From Megachile rotundata (taxonomy: Eukaryota; Arthropoda; Insecta; Hymenoptera; Megachilidae): a stretch of 64,000 bases of DNA. A model generated the notes under the pieces. It saw nothing but the letters and a program-made list of their open reading frames with translations. It was not told the origin of the DNA and made no database searches. Where the stretch lies: assembly GCF_050947335.1 (NCBI RefSeq), contig NW_027473362.1, positions 868,001-932,000 on the forward strand, in the 5' to 3' direction. Below are positions 13,680 through 27,745 of this stretch, piece after piece (position 1 is the stretch's first letter; each line of letters starts with the position of its first letter). A program made the translations under genes and the position numbers.

Positions 13680-14395
13680 TTGTATGCTTGCGATTGTATG
13701 ATTGTGATGTATGATTGTAATTGTATGACTATGATTGTATGATTGAGATTGTATGATTGTGATTGTATGCTTGCGATTGTATGATTGTGATTGTATGAGT
13801 GTGATGTATGATTGTAATTGTATGATTATGATTGTATGATTGTGATTGTATGCTTGCGATTGTATGATTGTGATTGTATGATTGAGATTGTATGATTGTG
13901 ATTGTATGCTTGCGATTGTATGATTGTGATTGTATGAGTGTGATGTATGATTGTAATTGTATGATTATGATTGTATGATTGTGATTGTATGATTGAGACT
14001 GTATGATTGCGATTGTATGCTTGCGATTGTATGATTGTGATTGTATGACTGTGATTCTTTGATTGTGATTGTATGATTGTGATTGTATGATTGAGATTGT
14101 ATGATTGTGATTGTATGCTTGCGATTGTATGATTGTGATTGTATGAGTGTGATGTATGATTGTAATTGTATGATTATGATTGTATGATTGTGATTGTATG
14201 ATTGAGACTGTATGATTGCGATTGTATGCTTGCGATTGTATGATTGTGATTGTATGACTGTGATTCTTTGATTGTGATTGTATGATTGTGATTGTATGAT
14301 TGTGATTGTATGATTGTGATTGTATGATTGTGATTGTATGATTGTGATTGTATGATTGAGACTGTATGATTGCGATTGTATGCTTGCGATTGTAT
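13680..14395. repeat. GCTTGCG cluster containing a 209-bp tandem duplication
   Basis: Eight GCTTGCG units lie within about 700 bp: 13,686, 13,769, 13,852, 13,908, 14,019, 14,117, 14,228 and 14,382. This is the densest such cluster in the window. Within it the piece from about 13,890 to 14,310 is a tandem repeat of period 209: GCTTGCG at 13,908/14,117 and 14,019/14,228, GAGACT at 13,995/14,204, and GATTCTTT at 14,053/14,262. The period equals 14 x 14 plus one 13-bp unit. GAGACT also occurs near 14,360, 22,577 and 29,149. Confidence 0.88.
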
Positions 14396-14699
14396 GATTG
14401 TGATTGTATGATTGTGATTGTATGATTGTGATTGTATGATTGTGATTGTATGATTGTGATTGTATGATTGTGATAGTATGATTGTGATTGTATGATTGTG
14501 ATTGTATGATTGTGATTGTATGATTGTGATTGTATGATTTTGATTGTATGATTGTATATGGGAGATTGTATTTGGGAGATTGTATTTGGGAGATTGTAAT
14601 TGTATGATTGCGATTGTATGATTGTGATTGTATGATTGTGATTGTATGATTGTATTTGGGAGATTGTAGTTGGGAGGTTGTATTTGGGAGATTGTATTT

Positions 14700-17459
14700 G
14701 GGAGATTGTAATTGTATGATTGCGGTTGTATGATTGTGATTGTATGATTGCGATTGTATGATTGTGATTGTATGATTGTGATGTATGATTGTAATATTAT
14801 GATTATGATTGTATGATTGTGATTGTATGATTGTGATGGTATGATTGTGATTGTATGATTGCGATTGTATGATTGTATTTGGGAGATTGTAGTTGGGAGA
14901 TTGTATTTGGGAGATTGTATTTGGGAGATTGTATTTGGGAGATTGTAATTGTATGATTGCGATTGTATGATTGTGATTGTATGATTGCGATTGTATGATT
15001 GTGATTGTATGATTATGATTGTATTTTTGTGATTGTATGATTGTGTTTGTATGATTGTGATTGTATGATTGCGATTGTATGAATGCGATTGTATGATTGT
15101 GATTGCATAATTGTGATTGTATGATTGTGATTGTATGATTGTGATTGTCTGATTGTGGTTGTATGATTGTGATTGTATGATTGTGATTGTATGATTGTGA
15201 TTGTATGATTGTGATTGTATGATTGTATTTGGGAGATTGTATTTGGGATATTGTAATTGTATGATTGCGATTGTATGATTGTGATTGTATGATTGCGATT
15301 GTATGATTGTGATTGTATGATTGTGATGTATGATTGTAATTGTATGATTATGATTGTATGATTGTGATTGTATGATTGTGATTGTATGACTGTGATTGTA
15401 TGATTGTAATTGTATGATTATGATTGTATGATTGTGATTGTATGATTGTGATGGTATGACTGTGATTGTATGATTGCGATAGTATGATTGTGATTGTATG
15501 ATTGTGATTGTATGATTGCGATTGTATGATTGTGATTGTATGATTGTGATTGTATGATTGTGATGGTATGATTGTGATTGTATGATTGCGATAGTATGAT
15601 TGTGATTGTATGATTGTGATTGTATGATTGTAATTGCATGATTATGATTGTATGATTGTGATTGTATGATTGCGATTGTATGATTGTGATTGTATGATTA
15701 TGATTGTATTTTTGTGATTGTATGATTGTGATTGTATGATTGTGATTGTATGATTGTGATTGTATGATTGTGATTGTATGATTGTGATTGTATGATTGTG
15801 ATTGTATGATTGTGATTGTATGATTGTGATAGTATGATTGTGATTGTATGATTGTGATTGTATGACTGTGATTGTATGATTGTGATTGTATGATTGTGAT
15901 TGTATGATTGTGAAAGTATGATTGTGATTGTATGATTGTGATTGTACGATTGTGATTGTATGATTGTGATTGTATGATTGTGATTGTATGAGTGTGATTG
16001 TCTGATTGTGGTTGTGCGATTGTGATTGTACGATTGTGATTGTACGATTGTTATTGAATGATTGTGATTGTATGATTCTGATTGTATGATTGTGATTGCA
16101 TGATTGTGATTGTATGATTGTGATTGCATGATTTTGAATGTATGATTGTGATTGTATGATTGTGATTGTATGATTGTGATTGTATGATTGTGATTGTATG
16201 ATTGTGATTGTATGATTATGATTGTATGATTGCGATTGTATGAATGCGATTGTATGATTGTGATTGCATAATTGTGATTGTATGATTGCGATAGTATGAT
16301 TGTGATTGTATGATTGTGATTGTATGATTGTGATTGTATGATTGTGATGTATGATTGTAATTGTATGATTATGATTGTATGATTGTGATTGTATGATTGA
16401 GAATGTATGATTGTGATTGTATGCTTGCGATTGTATGATTGTGATTGTATGATTGTATTTGGGAGATTGTATTTGGGAGATTGTATTTGGGAGATTGTAT
16501 TTGGGAGATTGTAATTGTATGATTGTGATTGTATGATTGTGATTGTATGATTGTGATTGTATGATTGTGATTGTATGATTGTGATTGTATGATTGTGATT
16601 GTATGATTGTGATTGTATGATTGTGATTGTATGATTGTGATTGTATGATTGTGATTGTATGATTTTGATTGTATGATTGTATATGGGAGATTGTATTTGG
16701 GAGATTGTATTTGGGAGATTGTAATTGTATGATTGCGATTGTATGATTGTGATTGTATGATTGTGATTGTATGAATGCGATTGTATGATTGTGATTGCAT
16801 AATTGTGATTGTATGATTGTGATTGTATGATTGTGATTGTCTGATTGTGGTTGTATGATTGTGATTGTATGATTGTGATTGTATGATTGTGATTGTATGA
16901 TTGTGATTGTATGATTGTGATTGTACGATTGTATTTGGGAGATTGTATTTGGGATATTGTAATTGTATGATTGCGATTGTATGATTGTGATTGTATGATT
17001 GCGATTGTATGATTGTGATTGTATGATTGTGATGTATGATTGTAATTGTATGATTATGATTGTATGATTGTGATTGTATGATTGTGATTGTATGACTGTG
17101 ATTGTATGATTGTAATTGTATGATTATGATTGTATGATTGTGATTGTATGATTGTGATGGTATGATTGTGATTGTATGATTGCGATAGTATGATTGTGAT
17201 TGTATGATTGTGATTGTATGATTGCGATTGTATGATTGTGATTGTATGATTGTGATTGTATGATTGTGATGGTATGATTGTGATTGTATGATTGCGATAG
17301 TATGATTGTGATTGTATGATTGTGATTGTACGATTGTAATTGCATGATTATGATTGTATGATTGTGATTGTATGATTGCGATTGTATGATTGTGATTGTA
17401 TGATTATGATTGTATTTTTGTGATTGTATGATTGTGATTGTATGATTGTGATTGTATAA
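14700..17459. repeat. Large block, copy A of three (with B 18,925-21,915 and C 24,714-27,745)
   Basis: GTGTTTG marks the left part at 15,043, 19,266 and 25,055 (offsets 4,223 and 5,789). GAAGG marks the right end at 17,548, 21,701 and 27,532 (offsets 4,153 and 5,831). Between them the three copies share the same order of modules, including a GAGAATG module, a TATATGGGAG module in A and C, and a pair of GATGG/GATAG units. They differ by whole units. Copy A is followed directly by the 322-bp tandem repeat. Confidence 0.83.
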
Positions 17460-18102
17460 TTGTGATTGTATGACTGTGATTGTATGATTGTGATTGTATG
17501 ATTGTGATTGTATGATTGCGATTGTATGATTGTGATTGTATGATTGTGAAGGTATGATTGTGATGGTATGATTGTGATTGTATGATTGTGATTGTATGAT
17601 TGTGATTGTTTGAGTGTGATTGTCTGATTGTGGTTGTGCGATTGTGATTGTACGATTGTGATTGTACGATTGTTATTGAATGATTGTGATTGTATGATTC
17701 TGATTGTATGATTGTGATTGCATGATTGTGATTGTATGATTGTGATTGCATGATTTTGAATGTATGATTGTGATTGTATGATTGTGATTGTATGACTGTG
17801 ATTGTATGATTGTGATTGTATGATTGTGATTGTATGATTGCGATTGTATGATTGTGATTGTATGATTGTGAAAGTATGATTGTGATGGTATGATTGTGAT
17901 TGTATGATTGTGATTGTATGATTGTGATTGTATGAGTGTGATTGTCTGATTGTGGTTGTGCGATTGTGATTGTACGATTGTGATTGTACGATTGTTATTG
18001 AATGATTGTGATTGTATGATTCTGATTGTATGATTGTGATTGCATGATTGTGATTGTATGATTGTGATTGCATGATTTTGAATGTATGATTGTGATTGTA
18101 TG
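17460..18102. repeat. 322-bp tandem duplication of the diverged GTGGTTGTGCG module
   Basis: GACTG at 17,472 and 17,794, GAAGG/GAAAG at 17,548 and 17,870, and GTTATTG at 17,672 and 17,994 are all 322 bp apart (23 x 14). The copies differ at GAAGG versus GAAAG and at GTTTGAGTG versus GTATGAGTG, so the duplication is not brand new or was followed by conversion. The diverged core of each copy has GTCTG, GTGGTTGTGCG and two TACGATTG units. Confidence 0.88.
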
Positions 18103-18924
18103 ATTGTGATTGTATGATTGTGATTGTATGATTGTGATTGTATGATTGTGATTGTATGATTGTGATTGTATGATTATGATTGTATGATTGCGATTGTATG
18201 AATGCGATTGTATGATTGTGATTGCATAATTGTGATTGTATGATTGCGATAGTATGATTGTGATTGTATGATTGTGATTGTATGATTGTGATTGTATGAT
18301 TGTGATGTATGATTGTAATTGTATGATTATGATTGTATGATTGTGATTGTATGATTGAGAATGTATGATTGTGATTGTATGCTTGCGATTGTATGATTGT
18401 GATTGTATGATTGTATTTGGGAGATTGTATTTGGGAGATTGTATTTGGGAGATTGTATTTGGGAGATTGTATTTGGGAGATTGTAATTGTATGATTGTGA
18501 TTGTATGATTGTGATTGTATGATTGTGATTGTATGATTGTGATTGTATGATTGTGATTGTATGATTGTGATTGTATGATTGTGATTGTATGATTGTGATT
18601 GTATGATTGTATTTGGGAGATTGTATTTGGGAGATTGTATTTGGGAGATTGTAATTGTATGATTGCGATTGTATGATAGTGATTGTATGATTGCGATTGT
18701 ATGATTGCGATTGTATGATTGTGATTGTATGATTGTGATTGTATGAATGCGATTGTATGATTGTGATTGCATAATTGTGATTATATGATTGTGATTGTAT
18801 GATTGTGATTGTCTGATTGTGGTTGTATGATTGTGATTGTATGATTGTGATTGTATGATTGTGATTGTATGATTGTGATTGTATGATTGTGATTGTACGA
18901 TTGTATTTGGGAGATTGTATTTGG
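18103..18924. repeat. Array stretch with a GAGAATG module, no gene
   Basis: This holds the third GAGAATG module (marker at 18,357) with five GATTGTATTTGGGA units. It is followed by a consensus run, three more TTTGGGA units, a GATAGTG unit, GAATGCG, GCATAATTG and a GTCTG module. The piece near 18,890-18,925, TACGATTG followed by two TTTGGGA units and GGGATATTG, is repeated near 24,086 and 24,687. Confidence 0.8.
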
Positions 18925-21915
18925 GATATTGTAATTGTATGATTGCGGTTGTATGATTGTGATTGTATGATTGCGATTGTATGATTGTGATTGTATGATT
19001 GTGATGTATGATTGTAATATTATGATTATGATTGTATGATTGTGATTGTATGATTGTGATGGTATGATTGTGATTGTATGATTGCGATTGTATGATTGTA
19101 TTTGGGAGATTGTAGTTGGGAGATTGTATTTGGGAGATTGTATTTGGGAGATTGTATTTGGGAGATTGTAATTGTATGATTGCGATTGTATGATTGTGAT
19201 TGTATGATTGCGATTGTATGATTGTGATTGTATGATTATGATTGTATTTTTGTGATTGTATGATTGTGTTTGTATGATTGTGATTGTATGACTGCGATTG
19301 TATGAATGCGATTGTATGATTGTGATTGCATAATTGTGATTGTATGATTGTGATTGTATGATTGTGATTGTCTGATTGTGGTTGTATGATTGTGATTGTA
19401 TGATTGTGATTGTATGATTGTGATTGTATGATTGTGATTGTATGATTGTGATTGTATGATTGTGATTGTATGATTGTATTTGGGAGATTGTATTTGGGAT
19501 ATTGTAATTGTATGATTGCGATTGTATGATTGTGATTGTATGATTGCGATTGTATGATTGTGATTGTATGATTGTGATGTATGATTGTAATTGTATGATT
19601 ATGATTGTATGATTGTGATTGTATGATTGTGATTGTATGACTGTGATTGTATGATTGTAATTGTATGATTATGATTGTATGATTGTGATTGTATGATTGT
19701 GATGGTATGATTGTGATTGTATGATTGCGATAGTATGATTGTGATTGTATGATTGTGATTGTATGATTGCGATTGTATGATTGTGATTGTATGATTGTGA
19801 TTGTATGATTGTGATGGTATGATTGTGATTGTATGATTGCGATAGTATGATTGTGATTGTATGATTGTGATTGTATGATTGTAATTGCATGATTATGATT
19901 GTATGATTGTGATTGTATGATTGCGATTGTATGATTGTGATTGTATGATTATGATTGTATTTTTGTGATTGTATGATTGTGATTGTATGATTGTGATTGT
20001 ATGATTGTGATTGTATGATTGTGATTGTATGATTGTGATTGTATGATTGTGATAGTATGATTGTGATTGTATGATTGTGATTGTATGACTGTGATTGTAT
20101 GATTGTGATTGTATGATTGTGATTGTATGATTGTGAAAGTATGATTGTGATTGTATGATTGTGATTGTACGATTGTGATTGTATGATTGTGATTGTATGA
20201 TTGTGATTGTATGAGTGTGATTGTCTGATTGTGGTTGTGCGATTGTGATTGTATGATTGTGATTGTACGATTGTTATTGAATGATTGTGATTGTATGATT
20301 CTGATTGTATGATTGTGATTGCATGATTGTGATTGTATGATTGTGATTGCATGATTTTGAATGTATGATTGTGATTGTATGATTGTGATTGTATGATTGT
20401 GATTGTATGATTGTGATTGTATGATTATGATTGTATGATTGCGATTGTATGAATGCGATTGTATGATTGTGATTGCATAATTGTGATTGTATGATTGCGA
20501 TAGTATGATTGTGATTGTATGATTGTGATTGTATGATTGTGATTGTATGATTGTGATGTATGATTGTAATTGTATGATTATGATTGTATGATTGTGATTG
20601 TATGATTGAGAATGTATGATTGTGATTGTATGCTTGCGATTGTATGATTGTGATTGTATGATTGTATTTGGGAGATTGTATTTGGGAGATTGTATTTGGG
20701 AGATTGTATTTGGGAGATTGTAATTGTATGATTGTGATTGTATGATTGTGATTGTATGATTGTGATTGTATGATTGTGATTGTATGATTGTGATTGTATG
20801 ATTGTGATTGTATGATTGTGATTGTATGATTTTGATTGTATGATTGTATATGGGAGATTGTATTTGGGAGATTGTATTTGGGAGATTGTAATTGTATGAT
20901 TGCGATTGTATGATTGTGATTGTATGATTGTGATTGTATGAATGCGATTGTATGATTGTGATTGCATAATTGTGATTGTATGATTGTGATTGTATGATTG
21001 TGATTGTCTGATTGTGGTTGTATGATTGTGATTGTATGATTGTGATTGTATGATTGTGATTGTATGATTGTGATTGTACGATTGTATTTGGGAGATTGTA
21101 TTTGGGATATTGTAATTGTATGATTGCGATTGTATGATTGTGATTGTATGATTGCGATTGTATGATTGTGATTGTATGATTGTGATGTATGATTGTAATT
21201 GTATGATTATGATTGTATGATTGTGATTGTATGATTGTGATTGTATGACTGTGATTGTATGATTGTAATTGTATGATTATGATTGTATGATTGTGATTGT
21301 ATGATTGTGATGGTATGATTGTGATTGTATGATTGCGATAGTATGATTGTGATTGTATGATTGTGATTGTATGATTGCGATTGTATGATTGTGATTGTAT
21401 GATTGTGATTGTATGATTGTGATGGTATGATTATGATTGTATGATTGCGATAGTATGATTGTGATTGTATGATTGTGATTGTACGATTGTAGTTGCATGA
21501 TTATGATTGTATGATTGTGATTGTATGATTGCGATTGTATGATTGTGATTGTATGATTATGATTGTATTTTTGTGATTGTATGATTGTGATTGTATGATT
21601 GTGATTGTATAATTGTGATTGTATGACTGTGATTGTATGATTGTGATTGTATGATTGTGATTGTATGATTGCGATTGTATGATTGTGATTGTATGATTGT
21701 GAAGGTATGATTGTGATGGTATGATTGTGATTGTATGATTGTGATTGTATGATTGTGATTGTTTGAGTGTGATTGTCTGATTGTGGTTGTGCGATTGTGA
21801 TTGTACGATTGTGATTGTACGATTGTTATTGAATGATTGTGATTGTATGATTCTGATTGTATGATTGTGATTGCATGATTGTGATTGTATGATTGTGATT
21901 GCATGATTTTGAATG
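18925..21915. repeat. Large block, copy B of three
   Basis: This is the middle copy of the three-copy block. The left marker GTGTTTG is at 19,266, the GAGAATG marker at 20,608 and the right marker GAAGG at 21,701. Compared with copy A it is 70 bp (5 units) shorter between GTGTTTG and GAAGG. Compared with copy C it is 42 bp (3 units) shorter over the same span. Only whole-unit differences are implied. Confidence 0.83.
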
Positions 21916-22089
21916 TATGATTGTGATTGTATGATTGTGATTGTATGATTGTGATTGTATGATTGTGATTGCATGATTGTGATTGTATGATTATGATTGT
22001 ATGATTGCGATTGTATGAATGCGACTGTATGATTGTGATTGCATAATTGTGATTGTATGATTGTGATTGTATGATTGTGGTTGTGTGAT

Positions 22090-24135
22090 TGTGATTGTAT
22101 GATTGTGATTGTATGATTGTGATTTTATGATTGTGAAAGTATGATTGTGATTGTATGATTGTGATTGTATGATTGTGATTGTATGAGTGTGATTGTCTGA
22201 TTGTGGTTGTGCGATTGTGATTGTACGATTGTGAATGTAGGATTGTGATTGTATGATTGTGATTGTATGAATATGATTGTATGATTGTGATTGCATGATT
22301 GTGATTGTATGATTGTGATTGCATGATTGTGATTGTATGATTGTGATTGTATGATTGTGATTGTATGATTGTGAAAGTATGATTGTGATTGTATGATTGT
22401 GATTGTATGATTGAGATTGTATGATTGTGATTGTATGCTTGCGATTGTATGATTGTGATTGTATGATTGAGATTGTATGATTGTGATTGTATGCTTGCGA
22501 TTGTATGATTGTGATTGTATGAGTGTGATGTATGATTGTAATTGTATGATTATGATTGTATGATTGTGATTGTATGATTGAGACTGTATGATTGCGATTG
22601 TATGCTTGCGATTGTATGATTGTGATTGTATGACTGTGATTGTATGATTGTAATTGTATGATTATGATTGTATGATTGTGATTGTATGATTGTGATGGTA
22701 TGATTGTGATTGTATGATTGCGATAGTATGATTGTGATTGTATGATTGTGATTGTATGATTGCGATTGTATGATTGTGATTGTATGATTGTGATTGTATG
22801 ATTGTGATGGTATGATTGTGATTGTTTGATTGCGATAGTATGATTGTGATTGTATGATTGTGATTGTATGATTGTAATTGCATGATTATGATTGTATGAT
22901 TGTGATTGTATGATTGCGATTGTATGATTGTGATTGTATGATTATGATTGTATTTTTGTGATTGTATGATTGTGATTGTATGATTGTGATTGTATGATTG
23001 TGATTGTATGACTGTGATTGTATGATTGTGATTGTATGATTGTGATTGTATGATTGCGATTGTATGATTGTGATTGTATGATTGTGAAAGTATGATTGTG
23101 ATGGTATGATTGTGATTGTATGATTGTGATTGTATGATTGTGATTGTATGAGTGTGATTGTCTGATTGTGGTTGTGCGATTGTGATTGTACGATTGTGAT
23201 TGTACGATTGTTATTGAATGATTGTGATTGTATGATTCTGATTGTATGATTGTGATTGCATGATTGTGATTGTATGATTGTGATTGCATGATTTTGAATG
23301 TATGATTGTGATTGTATGATTGTGATTGTATGATTGTGATTGTATGATTGTGATTGTATGATTGTGATTGTATGATTGTGATTGTATGATTATGATTGTA
23401 TGATTGCGATTGTATGAATGCGATTGTATGATTGTGATTGCATAATTGTGATTGTATGATTGCGATAGTATGATTGTGATTGTATGATTGTGATTGTATG
23501 ATTGTGATTGTATGATTGTGATGTATGATTGTAATTGTATGATTATGATTGTATGATTGTGATTGTATGATTGAGAATGTATGATTGTGATTGTATGCTT
23601 GCGATTGTATGATTGTGATTGTATGATTGTATTTGGGAGATTGTATTTGGGAGATTGTATTTGGGAGATTGTATTTGGGAGATTGTATTTGGGAGATTGT
23701 AATTGTATGATTGTGATTGTATGATTGTGATTGTATGATTGTGATTGTATGATTGTGATTGTATGATTGTGATTGTATGATTGTGATTGTATGATTGTAT
23801 TTGGGAGATTGTATTTGGGAGATTGTATTTGGGAGATTGTAATTGTATGATTGCGATTGTATGATAGTGATTGTATGATTGCGATTGTATGATTGCGATT
23901 GTATGATTGTGATTGTATGATTGTGATTGTATGAATGCGATTGTATGATTGTGATTGCATAATTGTGATTGTATGATTGTGATTGTATGATTGTGATTGT
24001 CTGATTGTGGTTGTATGATTGTGATTGTATGATTGTGATTGTATGATTGTGATTGTATGATTGTGATTGTATGATTGTGATTGTACGATTGTATTTGGGA
24101 GATTGTATTTGGGATATTGTAATTGTATGATTGCG
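22090..24135. repeat. 2-kb segmental copy, paired with about 28,662-30,707
   Basis: GATTTTATG at 22,121 and 28,693 and AGGATTG at 22,239 and 28,811 are offset by exactly 6,572. The GATTATG and GCATG units that bound - strand open frames at 22,662-22,883 and 29,234-29,455 keep the same offset, as do those at 22,942-23,289 and 29,514-29,861. After about 23,300 the offset becomes 6,600, because the downstream copy has a 28-bp duplication of its GCATGATTTTGAATG piece. Later the copies differ in TTTGGGA unit number (five versus four). They separate at GCGGTTG (24,133) versus GCGATTG. Confidence 0.88.
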
Positions 24136-24430
24136 GTTGTATGATTGTGATTGTATGATTGCGATTGTATGATTGTGATTGTATGATTGTGATGTATGAT
24201 TGTAATATTATGATTATGATTGTATGATTGTGATTGTATGATTGTGATGGTATGATTGTGATTGTATGATTGCGATTGTATGATTGTATTTGGGAGATTG
24301 TAGTTGGGAGATTGTATTTGGGAGATTGTATTTGGGAGATTGTATTTGGGAGATTGTAATTGTATGATTGCGATTGTATGATTGTGATTGTATGATTGCG
24401 ATTGTATGATTGTGATTGTATGATTATGAT
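23786..24430. repeat. About 0.6-kb tandem duplication, copy 1 (with 24,443-25,031)
   Basis: GATAG at 23,863 and 24,520 is offset by 657. GCGGTTG at 24,133 and 24,734 is offset by 601. The 56-bp difference is four consensus units present after GTCTG in copy 1 and missing in copy 2. The 601 offset equals 42 x 14 plus one 13-bp unit. This block overlaps the end of the 22,090-24,135 duplication, so two events are superposed here. Confidence 0.85.
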
Positions 24431-24442
24431 TGTATGATTGTG

Positions 24443-25031
24443 ATTGTATGATTGTATTTGGGAGATTGTATTTGGGAGATTGTATTTGGGAGATTGTAAT
24501 TGTATGATTGCGATTGTATGATAGTGATTGTATGATTGCGATTGTATGATTGCGATTGTATGATTGTGATTGTATGATTGTGATTGTATGAATGCGATTG
24601 TATGATTGTGATTGCATAATTGTGATTGTATGATTGTGATTGTATGATTGTGATTGTCTGATTGTGGTTGTATGATTGTGATTGTACGATTGTATTTGGG
24701 AGATTGTATTTGGGATATTGTAATTGTATGATTGCGGTTGTATGATTGTGATTGTATGATTGCGATTGTATGATTGTGATTGTATGATTGTGATGTATGA
24801 TTGTAATATTATGATTATGATTGTATGATTGTGATTGTATGATTGTGATGGTATGATTGTGATTGTATGATTGCGATTGTATGATTGTATTTGGGAGATT
24901 GTAGTTGGGAGATTGTATTTGGGAGATTGTATTTGGGAGATTGTATTTGGGAGATTGTAATTGTATGATTGCGATTGTATGATTGTGATTGTATGATTGC
25001 GATTGTATGATTGTGATTGTATGATTATGAT
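24443..25031. repeat. About 0.6-kb tandem duplication, copy 2
   Basis: This copy repeats three TTTGGGA units, the GATAGTG unit, GAATGCG, GCATAATTG, GTCTG, TACGATTG, GGGATATTG, GCGGTTG, the GTGATGTAT slip unit and GTAATATTATG in the same order as copy 1. Its right part is also the left part of large block C, which shows that the duplications are nested. Confidence 0.85.
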
Positions 25032-27745
25032 TGTATTTTTGTGATTGTATGATTGTGTTTGTATGATTGTGATTGTATGACTGCGATTGTATGAATGCGA
25101 TTGTATGATTGTGATTGCATAATTGTGATTGTATGATTGTGATTGTATGATTGTGATTGTCTGATTGTGGTTGTATGATTGTGATTGTATGATTGTGATT
25201 GTATGATTGTGATTGTATGATTGTGATTGTATGATTGTGATTGTATGATTGTATTTGGGAGATTGTATTTGGGATATTGTAATTGTATGATTGCGATTGT
25301 ATGATTGTGATTGTATGATTGCGATTGTATGATTGTGATTGTATGATTGTGATGTATGATTGTAATTGTATGATTATGATTGTATGATTGTGATTGTATG
25401 ATTGTGATTGTATGACTGTGATTGTATGATTGTAATTGTATGATTATGATTGTATGATTGTGATTGTATGATTGTGATGGTATGATTGTGATTGTATGAT
25501 TGCGATAGTATGATTGTGATTGTATGATTGTGATTGTATGATTGCGATTGTATGATTGTGATTGTATGATTGTGATTGTATGATTGTGATGGTATGATTG
25601 TGATTGTATGATTGCGATAGTATGATTGTGATTGTATGATTGTGATTGTATGATTGTAATTGCATGATTATGATTGTATGATTGTGATTGTATGATTGCG
25701 ATTGTATGATTGTGATTGTATGATTATGATTGTATTTTTGTGATTGTATGATTGTGATTGTATGATTGTGATTGTATGATTGTGATTGTATGATTGTGAT
25801 TGTATGATTGTGATTGTATGATTGTGATTGTATGATTGTGATAGTATGATTGTGATTGTATGATTGTGATTGTATGACTGTGATTGTATGATTGTGATTG
25901 TATGATTGTGATTGTATGATTGTGAAAGTATGATTGTGATTGTATGATTGTGATTGTACGATTGTGATTGTATGATTGTGATTGTATGATTGTGATTGTA
26001 TGAGTGTGATTGTCTGATTGTGGTTGTGCGATTGTGATTGTATGATTGTGATTGTACGATTGTTATTGAATGATTGTGATTGTATGATTCTGATTGTATG
26101 ATTGTGATTGCATGATTGTGATTGTATGATTGTGATTGCATGATTTTGAATGTATGATTGTGATTGTATGATTGTGATTGTATGATTGTGATTGTATGAT
26201 TGTGATTGTATGATTATGATTGTATGATTGCGATTGTATGAATGCGATTGTATGATTGTGATTGCATAATTGTGATTGTATGATTGCGATAGTATGATTG
26301 TGATTGTATGATTGTGATTGTATGATTGTGATTGTATGATTGTGATGTATGATTGTAATTGTATGATTATGATTGTATGATTGTGATTGTATGATTGAGA
26401 ATGTATGATTGTGATTGTATGCTTGCGATTGTATGATTGTGATTGTATGATTGTATTTGGGAGATTGTATTTGGGAGATTGTATTTGGGAGATTGTATTT
26501 GGGAGATTGTAATTGTATGATTGTGATTGTATGATTGTGATTGTATGATTGTGATTGTATGATTGTGATTGTATGATTGTGATTGTATGATTGTGATTGT
26601 ATGATTGTGATTGTATGATTGTGATTGTATGATTGTGATTGTATGATTTTGATTGTATGATTGTATATGGGAGATTGTATTTGGGAGATTGTATTTGGGA
26701 GATTGTAATTGTATGATTGCGATTGTATGATTGTGATTGTATGATTGTGATTGTATGAATGCGATTGTATGATTGTGATTGCATAATTGTGATTGTATGA
26801 TTGTGATTGTATGATTGTGATTGTCTGATTGTGGTTGTATGATTGTGATTGTATGATTGTGATTGTATGATTGTGATTGTATGATTGTGATTGTATGATT
26901 GTGATTGTACGATTGTATTTGGGAGATTGTATTTGGGATATTGTAATTGTATGATTGCGATTGTATGATTGTGATTGTATGATTGCGATTGTATGATTGT
27001 GATTGTATGATTGTGATGTATGATTGTAATTGTATGATTATGATTGTATGATTGTGATTGTATGATTGTGATTGTATGACTGTGATTGTATGATTGTAAT
27101 TGTATGATTATGATTGTATGATTGTGATTGTATGATTGTGATGGTATGATTGTGATTGTATGATTGCGATAGTATGATTGTGATTGTATGATTGTGATTG
27201 TATGATTGCGATTGTATGATTGTGATTGTATGATTGTGATTGTATGATTGTGATGGTATGATTGTGATTGTATGATTGCGATAGTATGATTGTGATTGTA
27301 TGATTGTGATTGTACGATTGTAGTTGCATGATTATGATTGTATGATTGTGATTGTATGATTGCGATTGTATGATTGTGATTGTATGATTATGATTGTATT
27401 TTTGTGATTGTATGATTGTGATTGTATGATTGTGATTGTATAATTGTGATTGTATGACTGTGATTGTATGATTGTGATTGTATGATTGTGATTGTATGAT
27501 TGCGATTGTATGATTGTGATTGTATGATTGTGAAGGTATGATTGTGATGGTATGATTGTGATTGTATGATTGTGATTGTATGATTGTGATTGTTTGAGTG
27601 TGATTGTCTGATTGTGGTTGTGCGATTGTGATTGTACGATTGTGATTGTACGATTGTTATTGAATGATTGTGATTGTATGATTCTGATTGTATGATTGTG
27701 ATTGCATGATTGTGATTGTATGATTGTGATTGCATGATTTTGAAT
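24714..27745. repeat. Large block, copy C of three
   Basis: This is the third copy of the block also found at 14,700 and 18,925. Markers are GTGTTTG 25,055, GAGAATG 26,397 and GAAGG 27,532. It keeps the GATTTTG / TATATGGGAG piece (near 26,645-26,690) that is also in copies A and B. The right part merges into the block shared with 9,505-11,330. Confidence 0.83.
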
